Assembly (NCBI GenBank): GCA_020725265.1
Contig: DYFK01000014.1
Location: 24,452-88,451 of the forward strand
Source of the DNA: Hydrogenophilus sp.
GTDB taxonomy: Bacteria > Pseudomonadota > Gammaproteobacteria > Burkholderiales > Thiobacillaceae
Length of the DNA stretch: 64,000 nt
Direction: 5' to 3'
The translations under genes and the position numbers were made by a program. Below the pieces are notes generated by a model, which had not been told where the DNA came from, did not search any database, and saw only the letters and a list, made by a program, of their open reading frames with translations. Positions 9,286 through 19,240 of the stretch are shown here, piece after piece. The stretch's first letter is position 1, and every line of letters begins with the position of its first letter.

Positions 9286-10503
9286 ATGAAATTCAGCCCA
9301 CCCCTTCGCGCGTTCCTGGTGGCGCTCGGCCTGGCCTGCGTTCTTCCGGCCCGCGCCGACGTGCCGATCCCGCCCGACTTCCCGGCCTGGCTCGACCAGG
9401 TCCGCGCGGAAGCCGCCGCGCGCGGAATTTCCCGGGCCACCATCGACGCCGCCCTGACCGGGGTCGAGCCAGTCGCCCGGGTCATCGAGCTCGACCAGCG
9501 CCAGCCGGAGTTCATCGATACGTTCTGGAACTACCTCGACCGCCGGGTCAATCCCCGGCGCCTGGCCCAAGGTGAACGGTTGCTGCGCGAACACGCGGCA
9601 TTGCTGCGCGAAATCCAGCATCGCCACGGCATTCCACCGACGCTACTGATCGCGTTCTGGGGGCTGGAGACCGATTTCGGCGGCTATCTCGGCGATATTC
9701 CGGTCCCGGCCGCGCTGGTGACACTCGCCTACGATCACCGGCGCGCCGCCTTTTTCCGCGAGGAGCTGTTCGAGGCGCTGCGCATCCTGGATGAGGGCCA
9801 CATCGCGCCGGCCGACATGAAAGGCTCCTGGGCCGGCGCCATGGGACAGATGCAGTTCATGCCGTCGACCTTCCGTCGGCACGCCATCGACGGCGACGGC
9901 GACGGCCGCAAGGACATCTGGAACTCACTGCCGGATGCCTTCCACTCCGCCGCCAACTATCTGCGCCAGGCCGGCTGGCGGCCGGGCGAGCTATGGGGCC
10001 GCGAGGTCCGGCTGCCGCCCGGTTTCGACTGGGAAGAGGCCCGGCTGGCCAACCGGAAGCCGTTGTCGGCGTGGGCGGCGATGGGCGTTCGTCGCGCCGA
10101 CGGTCAACCGCTGCCGAAAGTCGATCTCGATGGCGCCATCCTGCTACCCCAGGGCCAGGCCGGGCCGGCGTTCCTGGTGTACCGGAACTTCGATGTGATC
10201 ATGGCCTGGAACCGTTCCATCCATTACGCGCTGGCGGTTGGCCATCTGGCCGACCGGCTGGCCGGAAAACCGGCGTTCCTGCTCGGCCGCGCCGCCGACA
10301 ACCGCCGTCTCAGCCGCGAGCAACTGCTGACGATGCAACAGGAACTGAACGCGCGCGGATTCGATGCCGGCGAACCGGACGGCATTCCCGGCACGCGCAC
10401 GCGGGCGGCCATCCGTGCCTGGCAGAAGCTTTCCGGCCTGCCGGCCGACGGCCACCCCTCGGTCAGCGTGCTCGAACGCCTGACCGCGACATCGTCACCC
10501 TGA
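9286..10503 (+). CDS. Lytic murein transglycosylase (MltB family) with C-terminal peptidoglycan-binding domain
   Basis: Signal peptide; FWGLETDFGGYLGDIPV, SWAGAMGQMQFMPSTF; C-terminal PG_binding_1 (QQELNARGFDAGEPDGIPGTRTRAAIRAWQ). Confidence 0.93.
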   Translation: MKFSPPLRAFLVALGLACVLPARADVPIPPDFPAWLDQVRAEAAARGISRATIDAALTGVEPVARVIELDQRQPEFIDTFWNYLDRRVNPRRLAQGERLLREHAALLREIQHRHGIPPTLLIAFWGLETDFGGYLGDIPVPAALVTLAYDHRRAAFFREELFEALRILDEGHIAPADMKGSWAGAMGQMQFMPSTFRRHAIDGDGDGRKDIWNSLPDAFHSAANYLRQAGWRPGELWGREVRLPPGFDWEEARLANRKPLSAWAAMGVRRADGQPLPKVDLDGAILLPQGQAGPAFLVYRNFDVIMAWNRSIHYALAVGHLADRLAGKPAFLLGRAADNRRLSREQLLTMQQELNARGFDAGEPDGIPGTRTRAAIRAWQKLSGLPADGHPSVSVLERLTATSSP

Positions 10504-11949
10504 CGCCAACAGTTCCCGCCACTCCCGCTCTTCCTCGTCGAGCGCGATCTGGCTGAGCGGATTCTCCGCCAGCCACTCGGCGGGGACCGCCAGTTCGATG
10601 TTGTTGCCTCGCCAGCTCAGCGCCATTTTCGGAGGCTTGACGTCATCACGGCTGGCGCGCAACAGGACCGCGAGACGCAGGCAACGGATCAACGGCCAGT
10701 TATCGTCCTCGCGCGCCAGGCCGAGCTTGCGCAAACCACCCCGGCTGGCGCGCACCAGGGTCGCCAGGCGCGCCTGATCGCGCCGGGAAAAGCCGGGCAT
10801 GTCGGCGTTTTCCAGGATATAGGCGCCATGCTTGTGCAAACCGGAGTGGGCGATGGAAATGCCGATTTCGTGCAGACGCGCGGCCCAGGCCAGATAGCGC
10901 GCCGCCTCCGGCTGATCGAGACCGAGCTGGCCATGCAGGCGCAACGCCAGCTGCTCGACCCGGCGCGCCTGCCGGGTATCGACGTGATAGCGGCGCTGGA
11001 ACTGGGCGACGGTGACATCGCGCATGTCATGGTCATGCACGCGGCCGAGCAGATCCCATAGGATGCCTTCACGCATCGCGCCCTGGGCGACGGTCATGGA
11101 ATCCAGCCGGAACTCCTGGAACAGGGCGAGCATGACCGCCAGGCCACCGGCGATCACCGGCTGGCGATCCGGCTTCAGGCCGGCGATTTCCAGGCGCTCG
11201 ACGCGCCCGGCCTTGAGCAGGCGTTCACGCAGCCATTTCAGGCCATCGAACGTGATGGCGCCATCGGAATGGCCGTTACGCCAGCAAATCTCGCCGAGCG
11301 CGCGGGCGGTGCCGGACGAGCCCACCGCCTCCCGCCAGCCGCCCCGGCGCAGGTCGCCGGCGCCGGTCAGGATTTCCATGCGCGCGGCCAGATCGGCGGC
11401 CTTCAGGGCGGCCTTGTCGATGACGCCCTGGCCGAAGAACTGTGTGCTGAATACCACGCAGCCCATGCGCAGGCTTTCCCGCTCGCGCGGTTCGTAGCCG
11501 GTGCCGATGATGCATTCGGTGGAACCGCCACCGATGTCGATGACCAGGCGCGGCTCCGGGTCCAGCGGCAGACTGTGGGCAACGCCCAGGTAGATCAGGC
11601 GCGCCTCCTCGCGGCCGGCGACGATTTCGATGTCGAAACCGAGCGCGGCGCGCGCCTGATCGAGAAATTCCGGCGCGTTCTTGGCGACCCGCAGCGCCGA
11701 GGTACCCACCGCGCGTACCGCGCCGGCGGGCATGCCGCGCAGGCGCTCGCCGAAACGCGACAGACAGGCCAGGGCCCGGTTCCAGGACGCCGCGTCGAGG
11801 CGTTTGTCGACGGTCAGGCCGGCGGCCAGGCGCACGGACTCCTTGAGCGCGTCCAGATAGAACAACTGCTCGCCTTCGATCCGGCCAACTTGCAGATGGA
11901 ACGAGTTGGAACCGAGATCGATGGCCGCGAGGGTGGAATATTCCTGCAT
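10495..11949 (-). CDS. ppx: Exopolyphosphatase / guanosine pentaphosphate phosphohydrolase family
   Basis: AAIDLGSNSFHLQVGRIEG...VIDIGGGSTECIIG...LHEIGISIAHSGLHKHGAYILENADMPGFSRRDQ. Confidence 0.93.
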   Translation of the reverse strand: MQEYSTLAAIDLGSNSFHLQVGRIEGEQLFYLDALKESVRLAAGLTVDKRLDAASWNRALACLSRFGERLRGMPAGAVRAVGTSALRVAKNAPEFLDQARAALGFDIEIVAGREEARLIYLGVAHSLPLDPEPRLVIDIGGGSTECIIGTGYEPRERESLRMGCVVFSTQFFGQGVIDKAALKAADLAARMEILTGAGDLRRGGWREAVGSSGTARALGEICWRNGHSDGAITFDGLKWLRERLLKAGRVERLEIAGLKPDRQPVIAGGLAVMLALFQEFRLDSMTVAQGAMREGILWDLLGRVHDHDMRDVTVAQFQRRYHVDTRQARRVEQLALRLHGQLGLDQPEAARYLAWAARLHEIGISIAHSGLHKHGAYILENADMPGFSRRDQARLATLVRASRGGLRKLGLAREDDNWPLIRCLRLAVLLRASRDDVKPPKMALSWRGNNIELAVPAEWLAENPLSQIALDEEEREWRELLASG

Positions 11950-12035
11950 GACGAAGACCTGGCCGACCGGAACCGACCTTTGTAGCGAAGGGATGTGTCC
12001 GGATTATGACGGCTCCGTGACCGGTTGCCGCCGGA

Positions 12036-12065
12036 AAACGATGCGCCCCCGCGAGGAGGGCGCAT
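12036..12065 (-). terminator. Rho-independent terminator for the MCP gene
   Basis: 8-bp perfect stem ATGCGCCC (12041-12048) / GGGCGCAT (12058-12065), with CGTTTT following on the minus strand. Confidence 0.6.
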
Positions 12066-12102
12066 GTGTCGAGCCATGCCGGCACCAGCCGGCGCGATCC
12101 GG

Positions 12103-14211
12103 TCAGGCGATCCGGAAGCGGCTGGCCATGGCCTTGAGCTCGCCGGCCAGCGACTCCAGCCGACGGGCGGCCGCCGCGGTCTGGGCGACGGCGGCGCTGT
12201 TCTCCTCGGAGCCCTGGGCAATACGCTCGACCTTCTGGGCGATGTCGCGGGCGGCCACGGCCTGTTCCTTGAGCGCCAGGTTGATGTCGTCGACCGCCTG
12301 GGTGGCGCGCTCGGCGCTGGCGCGAATGCCGGTGACCGAATCGCCGGCCTTGTGCGCCAGTTGCACGCCATCGCCGACGCGCTGGACGCCGGACTGCATT
12401 TCCTGGACCGCGCGATCGGTGCCCTGCTGGATCTTGTGGATCATGTCGCCGATTTCCTGGGTCGACTTGCCGGTACGCTCGGCCAGCTTGCGGACCTCGT
12501 CCGCGACCACCGCGAAGCCTCGGCCCTGCTCGCCGGCGCGCGCCGCCTCGATGGCGGCGTTGAGCGCCAGCAGGTTGGTCTGGTCGGCGATGTCCTTGAT
12601 GACCTGGACGATGCTGGAAATCTGCTCGGAATAACCGGACAGCTCCTTGATCGTGCCGGCGGTGCTGTTGACCGCGTCGGCGATCCGGCCCATCTCGCCG
12701 GCGGCCTCGTGGATGATGCGGCCGCCCTCGGTCGATTGCGTGCTCGATTCCTGGGTCACGGCGCGTGCCTCGCGGGCGTGCTCCTCGACCTGGTCGATGG
12801 ATACCGAAAGCTCTTCCACCGAGGCGGCCATGCTCGACGCCGCTTCCGCCTGCATTTCCGTGGTCCGTGCGGAACCATTGGCGGAACTCGACAGTTCCGA
12901 TGAGGAATCGGCCAGCCCCTTGACGTTCTGCGCGATCGAGGCGATCAGTTCGTGCAGGGTGTTGCGCATGACCCCCAGCTTGGCCATCAGGTCGCCGATC
13001 TCATCCTCGCCGGCGCGCGGCATCGGCCGGGTGAGATCGCCGGAGGCGATGGCCTCGGCGGCCTGGCCGGCCTCGCGCAGCGAGCCGGTGATGTGGCCGA
13101 TGCTGGAAATCGCCTGCCAGAGCAGGCCGATCAGGCCAACCGCGAGCAGGGTCACGTAAATGATCAGGTCGCGCTGATACACCGCCTCCGCCTGTTCGAA
13201 TTCGTATTTCGCGCGGTCGGCCTGGTACTGCATGAGCTTGTCCATGGCCTCCTCGGCGGCGTGGCCTTCCTCGCGACCGGCCTTGAGGAAGGCGGCCAAC
13301 ACCGCCGGCGAGAAATCCTCGGCTTCGAGCGCGCGCACGGCGGTCAGCACCTGTTCGATCCAGACCTTGCGCTTCGCGCTGAAATCCTCGGCCAGTACCT
13401 TCTCCTCCTCGGTCAGATAGGTCGCCATGTACTTGGCCCAGATGCCATCCAGTTCGCCGGCGCGTTTCTTGACCAGATCGGTGTGCAGGCTGGTGGGGTG
13501 GTCATGCACGGTGAACAACTGGCCCTGCGGATCGTGCTGGAAACCGCGCAGCACCTCGGCGTAGTTCTCCTTGATGATCGCGTTGAAGCGGGACAGGTCG
13601 TGCATGGGCACGGCGCGATCCTCGTAGACGCTCTTGAGCGCGTTGCGGGCATCATTCAATCCATGCCAGCCAACCACAACGGCAACCACGAACAGCACCG
13701 TGGACAGCGCCACCATGGCCCAGAGCCGGTGGGCGATGCGCATGCGCCCGAACAACCGTCGCTTGAGGCCGGCCAGCCCGGTCGGCACCAGATAACCGCC
13801 ATCCATCCGGATGCCAGGATCGGCGCGCATCGCGCGATAGAGGTTTTCGGCGGCGTCGACCTCCTGGCGCGAGGGCTTGGCGCGCACCGAGGTATAGCCA
13901 TCGGAGGTCGGCGAGACGTTGGCGCGCACCCAGTAGTGGTCGCCGTTCTTGCGCCGATTCTTGACCAGACCGGTCCAGGGGCGGCCGCGCTTGAGCGTCG
14001 CCCAGAGATCGCGGAACGCCTCCGGCGGCATGTCCGGATGGCGCACGATGTTGTGCGCCTGGCCGACCAGCTCCTCGCGGGTGAAGCCGCTGGCGTCGAC
14101 GAATTCGTCATTGGCGCGGGTGATGCGTCCCTTGTGATCGATGTGGGTGATGAAGGCCGCGTCGTCGCGGATATGGTATTCCTGCCCGGTCACCGGTTGG
14201 TTGTTTCTCAT
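12103..14211 (-). CDS. Methyl-accepting chemotaxis protein with N-terminal Aer-type PAS domain
   Basis: PAS ([42 protein letters not shown]), TM segments, HAMP, MCP signal hairpin ([43 protein letters not shown]). Confidence 0.95.
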   Translation of the reverse strand: MRNNQPVTGQEYHIRDDAAFITHIDHKGRITRANDEFVDASGFTREELVGQAHNIVRHPDMPPEAFRDLWATLKRGRPWTGLVKNRRKNGDHYWVRANVSPTSDGYTSVRAKPSRQEVDAAENLYRAMRADPGIRMDGGYLVPTGLAGLKRRLFGRMRIAHRLWAMVALSTVLFVVAVVVGWHGLNDARNALKSVYEDRAVPMHDLSRFNAIIKENYAEVLRGFQHDPQGQLFTVHDHPTSLHTDLVKKRAGELDGIWAKYMATYLTEEEKVLAEDFSAKRKVWIEQVLTAVRALEAEDFSPAVLAAFLKAGREEGHAAEEAMDKLMQYQADRAKYEFEQAEAVYQRDLIIYVTLLAVGLIGLLWQAISSIGHITGSLREAGQAAEAIASGDLTRPMPRAGEDEIGDLMAKLGVMRNTLHELIASIAQNVKGLADSSSELSSSANGSARTTEMQAEAASSMAASVEELSVSIDQVEEHAREARAVTQESSTQSTEGGRIIHEAAGEMGRIADAVNSTAGTIKELSGYSEQISSIVQVIKDIADQTNLLALNAAIEAARAGEQGRGFAVVADEVRKLAERTGKSTQEIGDMIHKIQQGTDRAVQEMQSGVQRVGDGVQLAHKAGDSVTGIRASAERATQAVDDINLALKEQAVAARDIAQKVERIAQGSEENSAAVAQTAAAARRLESLAGELKAMASRFRIA

Positions 14212-14340
14212 GGATGCGCCTCTTCCTCTTCAGATAAGGGGTACGACCTGTTCCAGGCCGACGCGCCGGTTCGATCCCAATGATCACGCTCCGGCAACGC
14301 ACGGCATCGCGACCGGTGTGACGTGGATCACTGGATCGCG

Positions 14341-14361
14341 GTATTTGCACACTACAAATAC
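14341..14361. promoter_or_regulatory. Candidate operator: perfect inverted repeat GTATTTG-N7-CAAATAC
   Basis: GTATTTG (14341-14347) CACACTA CAAATAC (14355-14361), in the AT-richer intergenic region between the MCP and the MlaE-like gene. Confidence 0.45.
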
Positions 14362-14367
14362 GATGCC

Positions 14368-14395
14368 TTTTCGGCACGATTGGCCTATCACTTTA
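14368..14395 (-). promoter_or_regulatory. Candidate sigma-28 (FliA) promoter for the MCP gene
   Basis: Minus strand TAAA (14395-14392) - 16 nt - GCCGAAAA (14375-14368); spacer is one base longer than the E. coli TAAA-N15-GCCGATAA consensus. Confidence 0.35.
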
Positions 14396-14551
14396 GGCAT
14401 ATCAACAAAAAAACGTCGGGCATGCCGAGGATTCAGCCAGACAGCAATTCGCGTACCAAATCCGGCGCGACCAGGCGTATCCGAGCCCGCCATGGCAGCG
14501 AGCAACGGCGGAGCACCGCACGCCGGATGCCAAATTGGCTAGTATTGGTCC

Positions 14552-15346
14552 ATGTCCGGACCCGTAGCCTTCCTCACCCGCCGCGGCGCCGCCGCGCTCG
14601 CCGCCTGGCGCGTCTGGCGGGATACCGCGCGCTTCGCCGGCCGCGCGGTCGCCGCGTCGCTGTCGCCGGAGCTGTACAACAGCGCCACCCGGACGGTGGT
14701 CGCCAAGCAGATCTATTTCACCGCCTGGCAAATCCTGCCGGGATTCACGTTGTTCGCGGCATTGCTGTCCTTCGTGCTGATCCAGATCGTCGTCTCCACC
14801 GCGGCCAACTACGGTTTGTCGGAATACGCGCTGGAAGTGTCGATGCGCCTGCTGGTCCTGGAATTGCTGCCGCTGATCACTGCGCTGTTCGTTGCCCTGC
14901 GTTCCAGTTCGGCGATCAACACCGAGGTGGCGCTGATGCGCATCCACAATGAGATCGACGCGCTGGAGGCGGCCGGCGTCGACACCATGCGCCTGGAGTT
15001 CGTGCCGCGCGTCATTGGTGGCGTCATCTCGGTACTGGCATTGACGGCGGTATCCGGCGCGGTGGCCCTGATGCTGGCCTATCTGGCGGTGTACGGCCCT
15101 CAATGGTGGAGCTTCCCGGATTTCACCCGGGTGATGGCCAAGGTGTTCGAGGGACCGATCATGCTCGGCCTGTTGGCGAAGACCCTGTTTTTCGGGCTGG
15201 CGGTGACCGCCATTCCGGTGGTCGAGGGCCTGGCGACACCCAGGAAGCTGTTCATGGCGCCGATTTCCGTGCTGCGCGGCATGGTCCGGCTGTTTTTCGC
15301 GCTGATGCTGATCGAGGTGGCGTCATTAGCCCTGAAATACACCTGA
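14552..15346 (+). CDS. MlaE-family ABC transporter permease
   Basis: MlaE/YrbE pattern: GLSEYALEVSMRLLVLELLPLITALFVALRSSSAINTEVALMRIHNEIDALEAAGVDTMRLEFVPRVIGGVIS. Confidence 0.9.
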   Translation: MSGPVAFLTRRGAAALAAWRVWRDTARFAGRAVAASLSPELYNSATRTVVAKQIYFTAWQILPGFTLFAALLSFVLIQIVVSTAANYGLSEYALEVSMRLLVLELLPLITALFVALRSSSAINTEVALMRIHNEIDALEAAGVDTMRLEFVPRVIGGVISVLALTAVSGAVALMLAYLAVYGPQWWSFPDFTRVMAKVFEGPIMLGLLAKTLFFGLAVTAIPVVEGLATPRKLFMAPISVLRGMVRLFFALMLIEVASLALKYT

Positions 15347-15795
15347 AATGGCTGGCCGACGCCGCCGAACGGCGCGCGTTGCTGGCATCCCGGCCGGAAG
15401 CCATGCTGGTTTCCGCGGAACTGCCGTTGCGCGCGAATCTGTCCGTGCTGGAGAACATCGCCCTGATTCCGCAATATCGCCAGAATCAGCGCTTCGATCC
15501 GGCCGCCGATCTGGCCTGGACCATGCTGCATCACGCCGGTTATGGCGACATTGCCTTCAAGCGCGACCCGGACCTCACCCACGAGGAACGCTTCGCCGCG
15601 AAACTGCTGCGCGCCGCGGCCGCCGACCCGGCCTTGCTGGTGATCGACCGTCCCGGCATGCTGCTGCCGGACACGTTTGCCCCACCCTTCGTCGCGGCGC
15701 TGCTGGAAAGGACCGCCGACCATCTGAACGCATGCTGGATCGTGGAGTACGTATGGAACAAACCCCTGTATCCGCGCCCGGACCCAAGCCGGTAA
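15325..15795 (+). CDS. Degenerate MlaF-like ABC ATPase fragment lacking the Walker A half
   Basis: MLVSAELPLRANLSVLENIALIPQYRQ resembles the MlaF Q-loop region; LTHEERFAAKLLRAAAADPALLVIDRP replaces LSGGM...LLLFDEP. No GxxGxGK[ST] in frame. No ATG in frame at the 5' end, so the start is uncertain (ATT or another non-AUG codon). Confidence 0.65.
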   Translation: MSPEIHLKWLADAAERRALLASRPEAMLVSAELPLRANLSVLENIALIPQYRQNQRFDPAADLAWTMLHHAGYGDIAFKRDPDLTHEERFAAKLLRAAAADPALLVIDRPGMLLPDTFAPPFVAALLERTADHLNACWIVEYVWNKPLYPRPDPSR

Positions 15796-16802
15796 GCGCG
15801 CCGGTGCCGCCCCGCCCGACCGGCATGGCGGCGATCCGCAACCTGGAATTCAAGGTCGGCCTGCTGCTAGCGCTGACGCTGTTCCTGATCGCCGCGTTCG
15901 CGATCTACACCCTGCACGCGCGCGGCGCCTTCCAGCGCAGCCAGACCCTGGTGCTGACCGCGCCGGACGCGGAGGGTGTCGGCGTCGGCATGAGCATGAC
16001 CTTTTCCGGCTTCCCGATCGGCCAGGTCCGGCGCATCGACCTGACCGACCAGGGCGAGGCCCGGATCGAGATCGCGGTGCCGGAAGCGGATGCCAGATGG
16101 TTGCGCGAAACCAGCGTGTTCACACTTGAAAAGCCCCTGGTCGGCGGCGCCCGCGTCAAGGCCTACAGCGCCAATCTGGATGATCCGCCGCTGCCGCCGG
16201 ACGCGGTCCGGCCCTTGCACACCGGCGACGTCAGCCAGGAAATCCCGATCCTGGTCGAGCGCGTCAAGAATATCCTCGACAACGTCGCCGCGATGACCGA
16301 CGGCGATTCCTCGATCAACCGCACCCTCGCTCATGTCGAAACGGTCGGCCGGCGCATGACCGGCGAATACGGCGTGCTCGAAGGCGTCCTCGGCGGCCCC
16401 CGACAGGCGCGAGAGGTGGTCTCCGCGCTGGAGCGAGCCAACGCCCTGCTCGGCAATCTGAACGGTGTTTCCCTCCGGGTCGACCAGCTGCTGGCCAAGA
16501 CCGACGACCGCGTGTTCGGCGCGGCGGGAACCATGGACCAGATCCAGCAGGCCATCGCCCAGGTCAACGGCCTGCTCGGCGACACCCGCGCCAGTCTGAA
16601 ACAGGCCGATGCCATCCTGGCGAATGCCGAAAAGGCCAGCGCCGATGTCGCCCGCATCACCGGCGACGTACGCGGCGCCACCGCCGACATGGCCAGCCTG
16701 CGCGCGGAGATCGACAACAGCGTGCGCAAGATCAATCACCTGATCAACGAGATCAACAAGAAATGGCCGTTCGCCCGCGACGTGGAGATCAAGACGCCAT
16801 GA
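15753..16802 (+). CDS. MCE (MlaD-like) domain protein
   Basis: TM followed by MCE domain: NLEFKVGLLLALTLFLIAAFAIYTL...GVGVGMSMTFSGFPIGQVRRIDLTDQGEARIEIAV; long coiled-coil C-terminus. Confidence 0.9.
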   Translation: MEQTPVSAPGPKPVSAPVPPRPTGMAAIRNLEFKVGLLLALTLFLIAAFAIYTLHARGAFQRSQTLVLTAPDAEGVGVGMSMTFSGFPIGQVRRIDLTDQGEARIEIAVPEADARWLRETSVFTLEKPLVGGARVKAYSANLDDPPLPPDAVRPLHTGDVSQEIPILVERVKNILDNVAAMTDGDSSINRTLAHVETVGRRMTGEYGVLEGVLGGPRQAREVVSALERANALLGNLNGVSLRVDQLLAKTDDRVFGAAGTMDQIQQAIAQVNGLLGDTRASLKQADAILANAEKASADVARITGDVRGATADMASLRAEIDNSVRKINHLINEINKKWPFARDVEIKTP

Positions 16803-17467
16803 AACTCGCCGCCAGCCTGTTGCTTGCCGCCGGCCTGCTCGCCGGATGCGGTGGCAAGCCACCACCGCCCGACTGGAAACTCAACGCGGTCGGTCTGATC
16901 GAGGACAGCCAGCGGCGCTGGCTGGAAGGCGACAGCGCCGGCGCCGAGCGCGCGCTCGCGCTGGCGCGCTCGGAAATCGCCCGCACCGGCCGCGTCGACC
17001 TGCTTGCGCGCGCGGAGCTGGCGGCCTGCGCGGCGCGTGTCGCCGGTCTCGATTTCGAACCCTGCCACGGCTACCGAAAACTGGCGGCCGACGCCGACGC
17101 GGGTGATGTCGTTTACGCGCGTTTCATCGGCGGCGCCTGGACGGGCGCGGACGCTGGCGCGCTGCCCGCGCATTACGCCGACCTGGTTCGCGCCGGCGAC
17201 GATGCCGCCGCCAATCGCGCCGCGCGCGCGATCAAGGAGCCGCTGCCGCGCCTGATCGCCATCGCCCTGCTGTTCCAGAATACGCGCGCCGAACCCGCCA
17301 GTCTGGCGAGCGCGCTCGACACCGCCTCCGAACGCGGCTGGCGCAGACCTCTGCTGGCCTGGCTCAAGGTCGAGCTGGCGCGCGCGCGCGCCGCCGGCGA
17401 TGAAGCCGCCGCCGGCCAGCTCCAACGCCGGATCGATCTCGCGCTGGAAGAACCACCGAAACGCTGA
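16799..17467 (+). CDS. Hypothetical lipoprotein encoded with the MCE cluster
   Basis: Lipobox LLAGCGG; ATG overlaps the stop of the MCE gene. Confidence 0.7.
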   Translation: MKLAASLLLAAGLLAGCGGKPPPPDWKLNAVGLIEDSQRRWLEGDSAGAERALALARSEIARTGRVDLLARAELAACAARVAGLDFEPCHGYRKLAADADAGDVVYARFIGGAWTGADAGALPAHYADLVRAGDDAAANRAARAIKEPLPRLIAIALLFQNTRAEPASLASALDTASERGWRRPLLAWLKVELARARAAGDEAAAGQLQRRIDLALEEPPKR

Positions 17468-17474
17468 GGCCGCG

Positions 17475-17513
17475 CCCGTTTACCCGAGCATTTCTCTCGG
17501 GTAAACGGGTTTT
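17475..17513 (+). terminator. Rho-independent terminator after the MCE cluster
   Basis: 14-bp perfect stem CCCGTTTACCCGAG / CTCGGGTAAACGGG, 7-nt loop, TTTT tail. Confidence 0.9.
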
Positions 17514-17551
17514 CCCCTATAATCGCGCGCCGCTGAATCCCGGAGACGACG

Positions 17552-18106
17552 ATGGACTGGCTCTACCAACCCTGGCCCTGGTATGTCGCGGGCCCGCTGA
17601 TCGGGCTCATGGTTCCGCTGATGCTGTTCATCGGCAACCGCTCCTTCGGCATTTCCAACAACCTGCGTCATCTCTGCGCGATCACGCAACCGCCTACGGT
17701 CGACGTCGATTTCTTTCGTTACAACTGGAAGGAACACACCTGGAGCCTGGTGTTCGTGATCGGCACCGCGCTCGGTGGCTTCCTGGCCGGGGTTGTCTTC
17801 GCCAATCCGGAGCCGGTCCGTATCAGTCAGGCCACCCAGGACATGCTGCTGACCTGGGGCTTCACGCAACCGGGAATGTCGCTGGTTCCTGAAGAACTGT
17901 TCCACGCCAGCGTGCGCAATTTCACGTTCCTGTTCGCCGCCGGCGTGCTGGTCGGCTTCGGCACCCGCTATGCCGGCGGCTGCACCTCCGGACATGCCAT
18001 CACCGGCCTGTCGACCCTGCAACTACCCTCGCTGCACGCGGTACTCGGCATCTTCGGAGGCGGTCTGTTCGCCTCCTGGTTCCTGGTACCCTGGATGCTG
18101 ATCTGA
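17552..18106 (+). CDS. YeeE/YedE family membrane protein (sulfur transport-like), first half
   Basis: [24 protein letters not shown] signature; multiple TM segments. Confidence 0.88.
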   Translation: MDWLYQPWPWYVAGPLIGLMVPLMLFIGNRSFGISNNLRHLCAITQPPTVDVDFFRYNWKEHTWSLVFVIGTALGGFLAGVVFANPEPVRISQATQDMLLTWGFTQPGMSLVPEELFHASVRNFTFLFAAGVLVGFGTRYAGGCTSGHAITGLSTLQLPSLHAVLGIFGGGLFASWFLVPWMLI

Positions 18107-18119
18107 GGCGGGCCTGAGC

Positions 18120-18539
18120 ATGTCACGCTATTTCCCCTATCTCCTGGTCGGCGTGCTGTTCGGCTTCGTGCTGATCAAATCGGAAGCCGCATCCTGGTAC
18201 CGCATCCAGGAAATGTTCCATTTCCAAAGCTTCCACATGTTTGGCATCCTGTTTTCCGCGATCGCCACGGCCTTCGTCGCGATCCAGCTGATCAAGCGAC
18301 TGGATCGCCGCCGGGCGTTGGATGGCCAGGCCATCGAGATTCCGGAAAAGCCGCCCGGACGTACCAGCTACCTGTTCGGCGGTCTCATTTTCGGGCTCGG
18401 CTGGGGACTGATCGGCCTGTGTCCCGGGCCGGTGTTCGCGTTGGCCGGGACCGGTTCGCTGGGCGCACTGGTAGTGCTGGCCGGCGCCCTGCACGGCACT
18501 TGGTTGTACGGCGCCCTCAAGCAGTATTTACCCCATTAA
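18120..18539 (+). CDS. YeeE/YedE (DUF6691-like) family membrane protein, second half
   Basis: SYLFGGLIFGLGWGLIGLCPGPVFALAGTGS signature; follows the first half by 13 nt. Confidence 0.88.
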   Translation: MSRYFPYLLVGVLFGFVLIKSEAASWYRIQEMFHFQSFHMFGILFSAIATAFVAIQLIKRLDRRRALDGQAIEIPEKPPGRTSYLFGGLIFGLGWGLIGLCPGPVFALAGTGSLGALVVLAGALHGTWLYGALKQYLPH

Positions 18540-18677
18540 TAATATTTACTGGAACATCAAAGGGTTTTTTTGACACCCCCACGGTCGCGGGCTAACCTTG
18601 CGACGGTTTTTTTCCGCCATATGGACGGATTTCCCGCCATACCCGAAGTTACGAACCACTCTGCTGGAGGAGACACC

Positions 18678-19184
18678 ATGCGTTTGCTTTCCCTCGTTGT
18701 TGCCGCGACCGGCCTGTTCTCGCTGTCCGCCCAGGCGGCCCCCTTGATGTCCGCGGACTGGGCTGCTCAAGCCTGCTCGGCATGGAACCAGAATCCCGCC
18801 CTCACCGACGAACTGGCGGAAAAATGGATCAAGAACGACAAGGGCCGCGGTTACAAGATCATCCACATGTACCGTACCGATTGCGGCGAGGCGACCAAGG
18901 TCCAGCTGACCATCTCGGGCAAGGACGGCAAAGCCCTGTGCACCTACGGTGGCCCGATCAAGAACACCGGCCTGGATTACGATTCCGACTACCTGATGCA
19001 CGCCGAAACCAAGCGTTGGCACGAAATGGGCGCCGGCGAATATGGCCCGATGCGGGCAATGATGTTCGGCCGTCTCAAGTTCGAGGGTCCGAAGGGCGAA
19101 GCCATGCGGGTGATGGGGCCGTTCGAGCAGTTCTTGCTGTTGCCTGGCAAGGTCAAGGGCGACGATACCTGCCCGGCCAAGTAA
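18678..19184 (+). CDS. Secreted hypothetical protein
   Basis: Signal peptide MRLLSLVVAATGLFSLSAQA; preceded by GGAGGA ribosome-binding site; own terminator. Confidence 0.7.
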   Translation: MRLLSLVVAATGLFSLSAQAAPLMSADWAAQACSAWNQNPALTDELAEKWIKNDKGRGYKIIHMYRTDCGEATKVQLTISGKDGKALCTYGGPIKNTGLDYDSDYLMHAETKRWHEMGAGEYGPMRAMMFGRLKFEGPKGEAMRVMGPFEQFLLLPGKVKGDDTCPAK

Positions 19185-19197
19185 ATCGCGCCATGGC

Positions 19198-19230
19198 AAG
19201 CCCGCCGCGCCCGAGGCCGGCGGGCTTTTT
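19198..19230 (+). terminator. Rho-independent terminator
   Basis: GCCCGCCG ... CGGCGGGC stem followed by TTTTT. Confidence 0.85.
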
Positions 19231-19240
19231 CATGTCCGTT

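Noticed and set aside
18540-18677. Third copy of the UAS/sigma-54 arrangement upstream of the secreted protein at 18678
   Set aside because: There are T-rich stretches (GGGTTTTTTTGACACC, GACGGTTTTTTTCCGCC) but no [T/C]GT-N11-ACA match and no GG-N10-GC promoter at suitable spacing.
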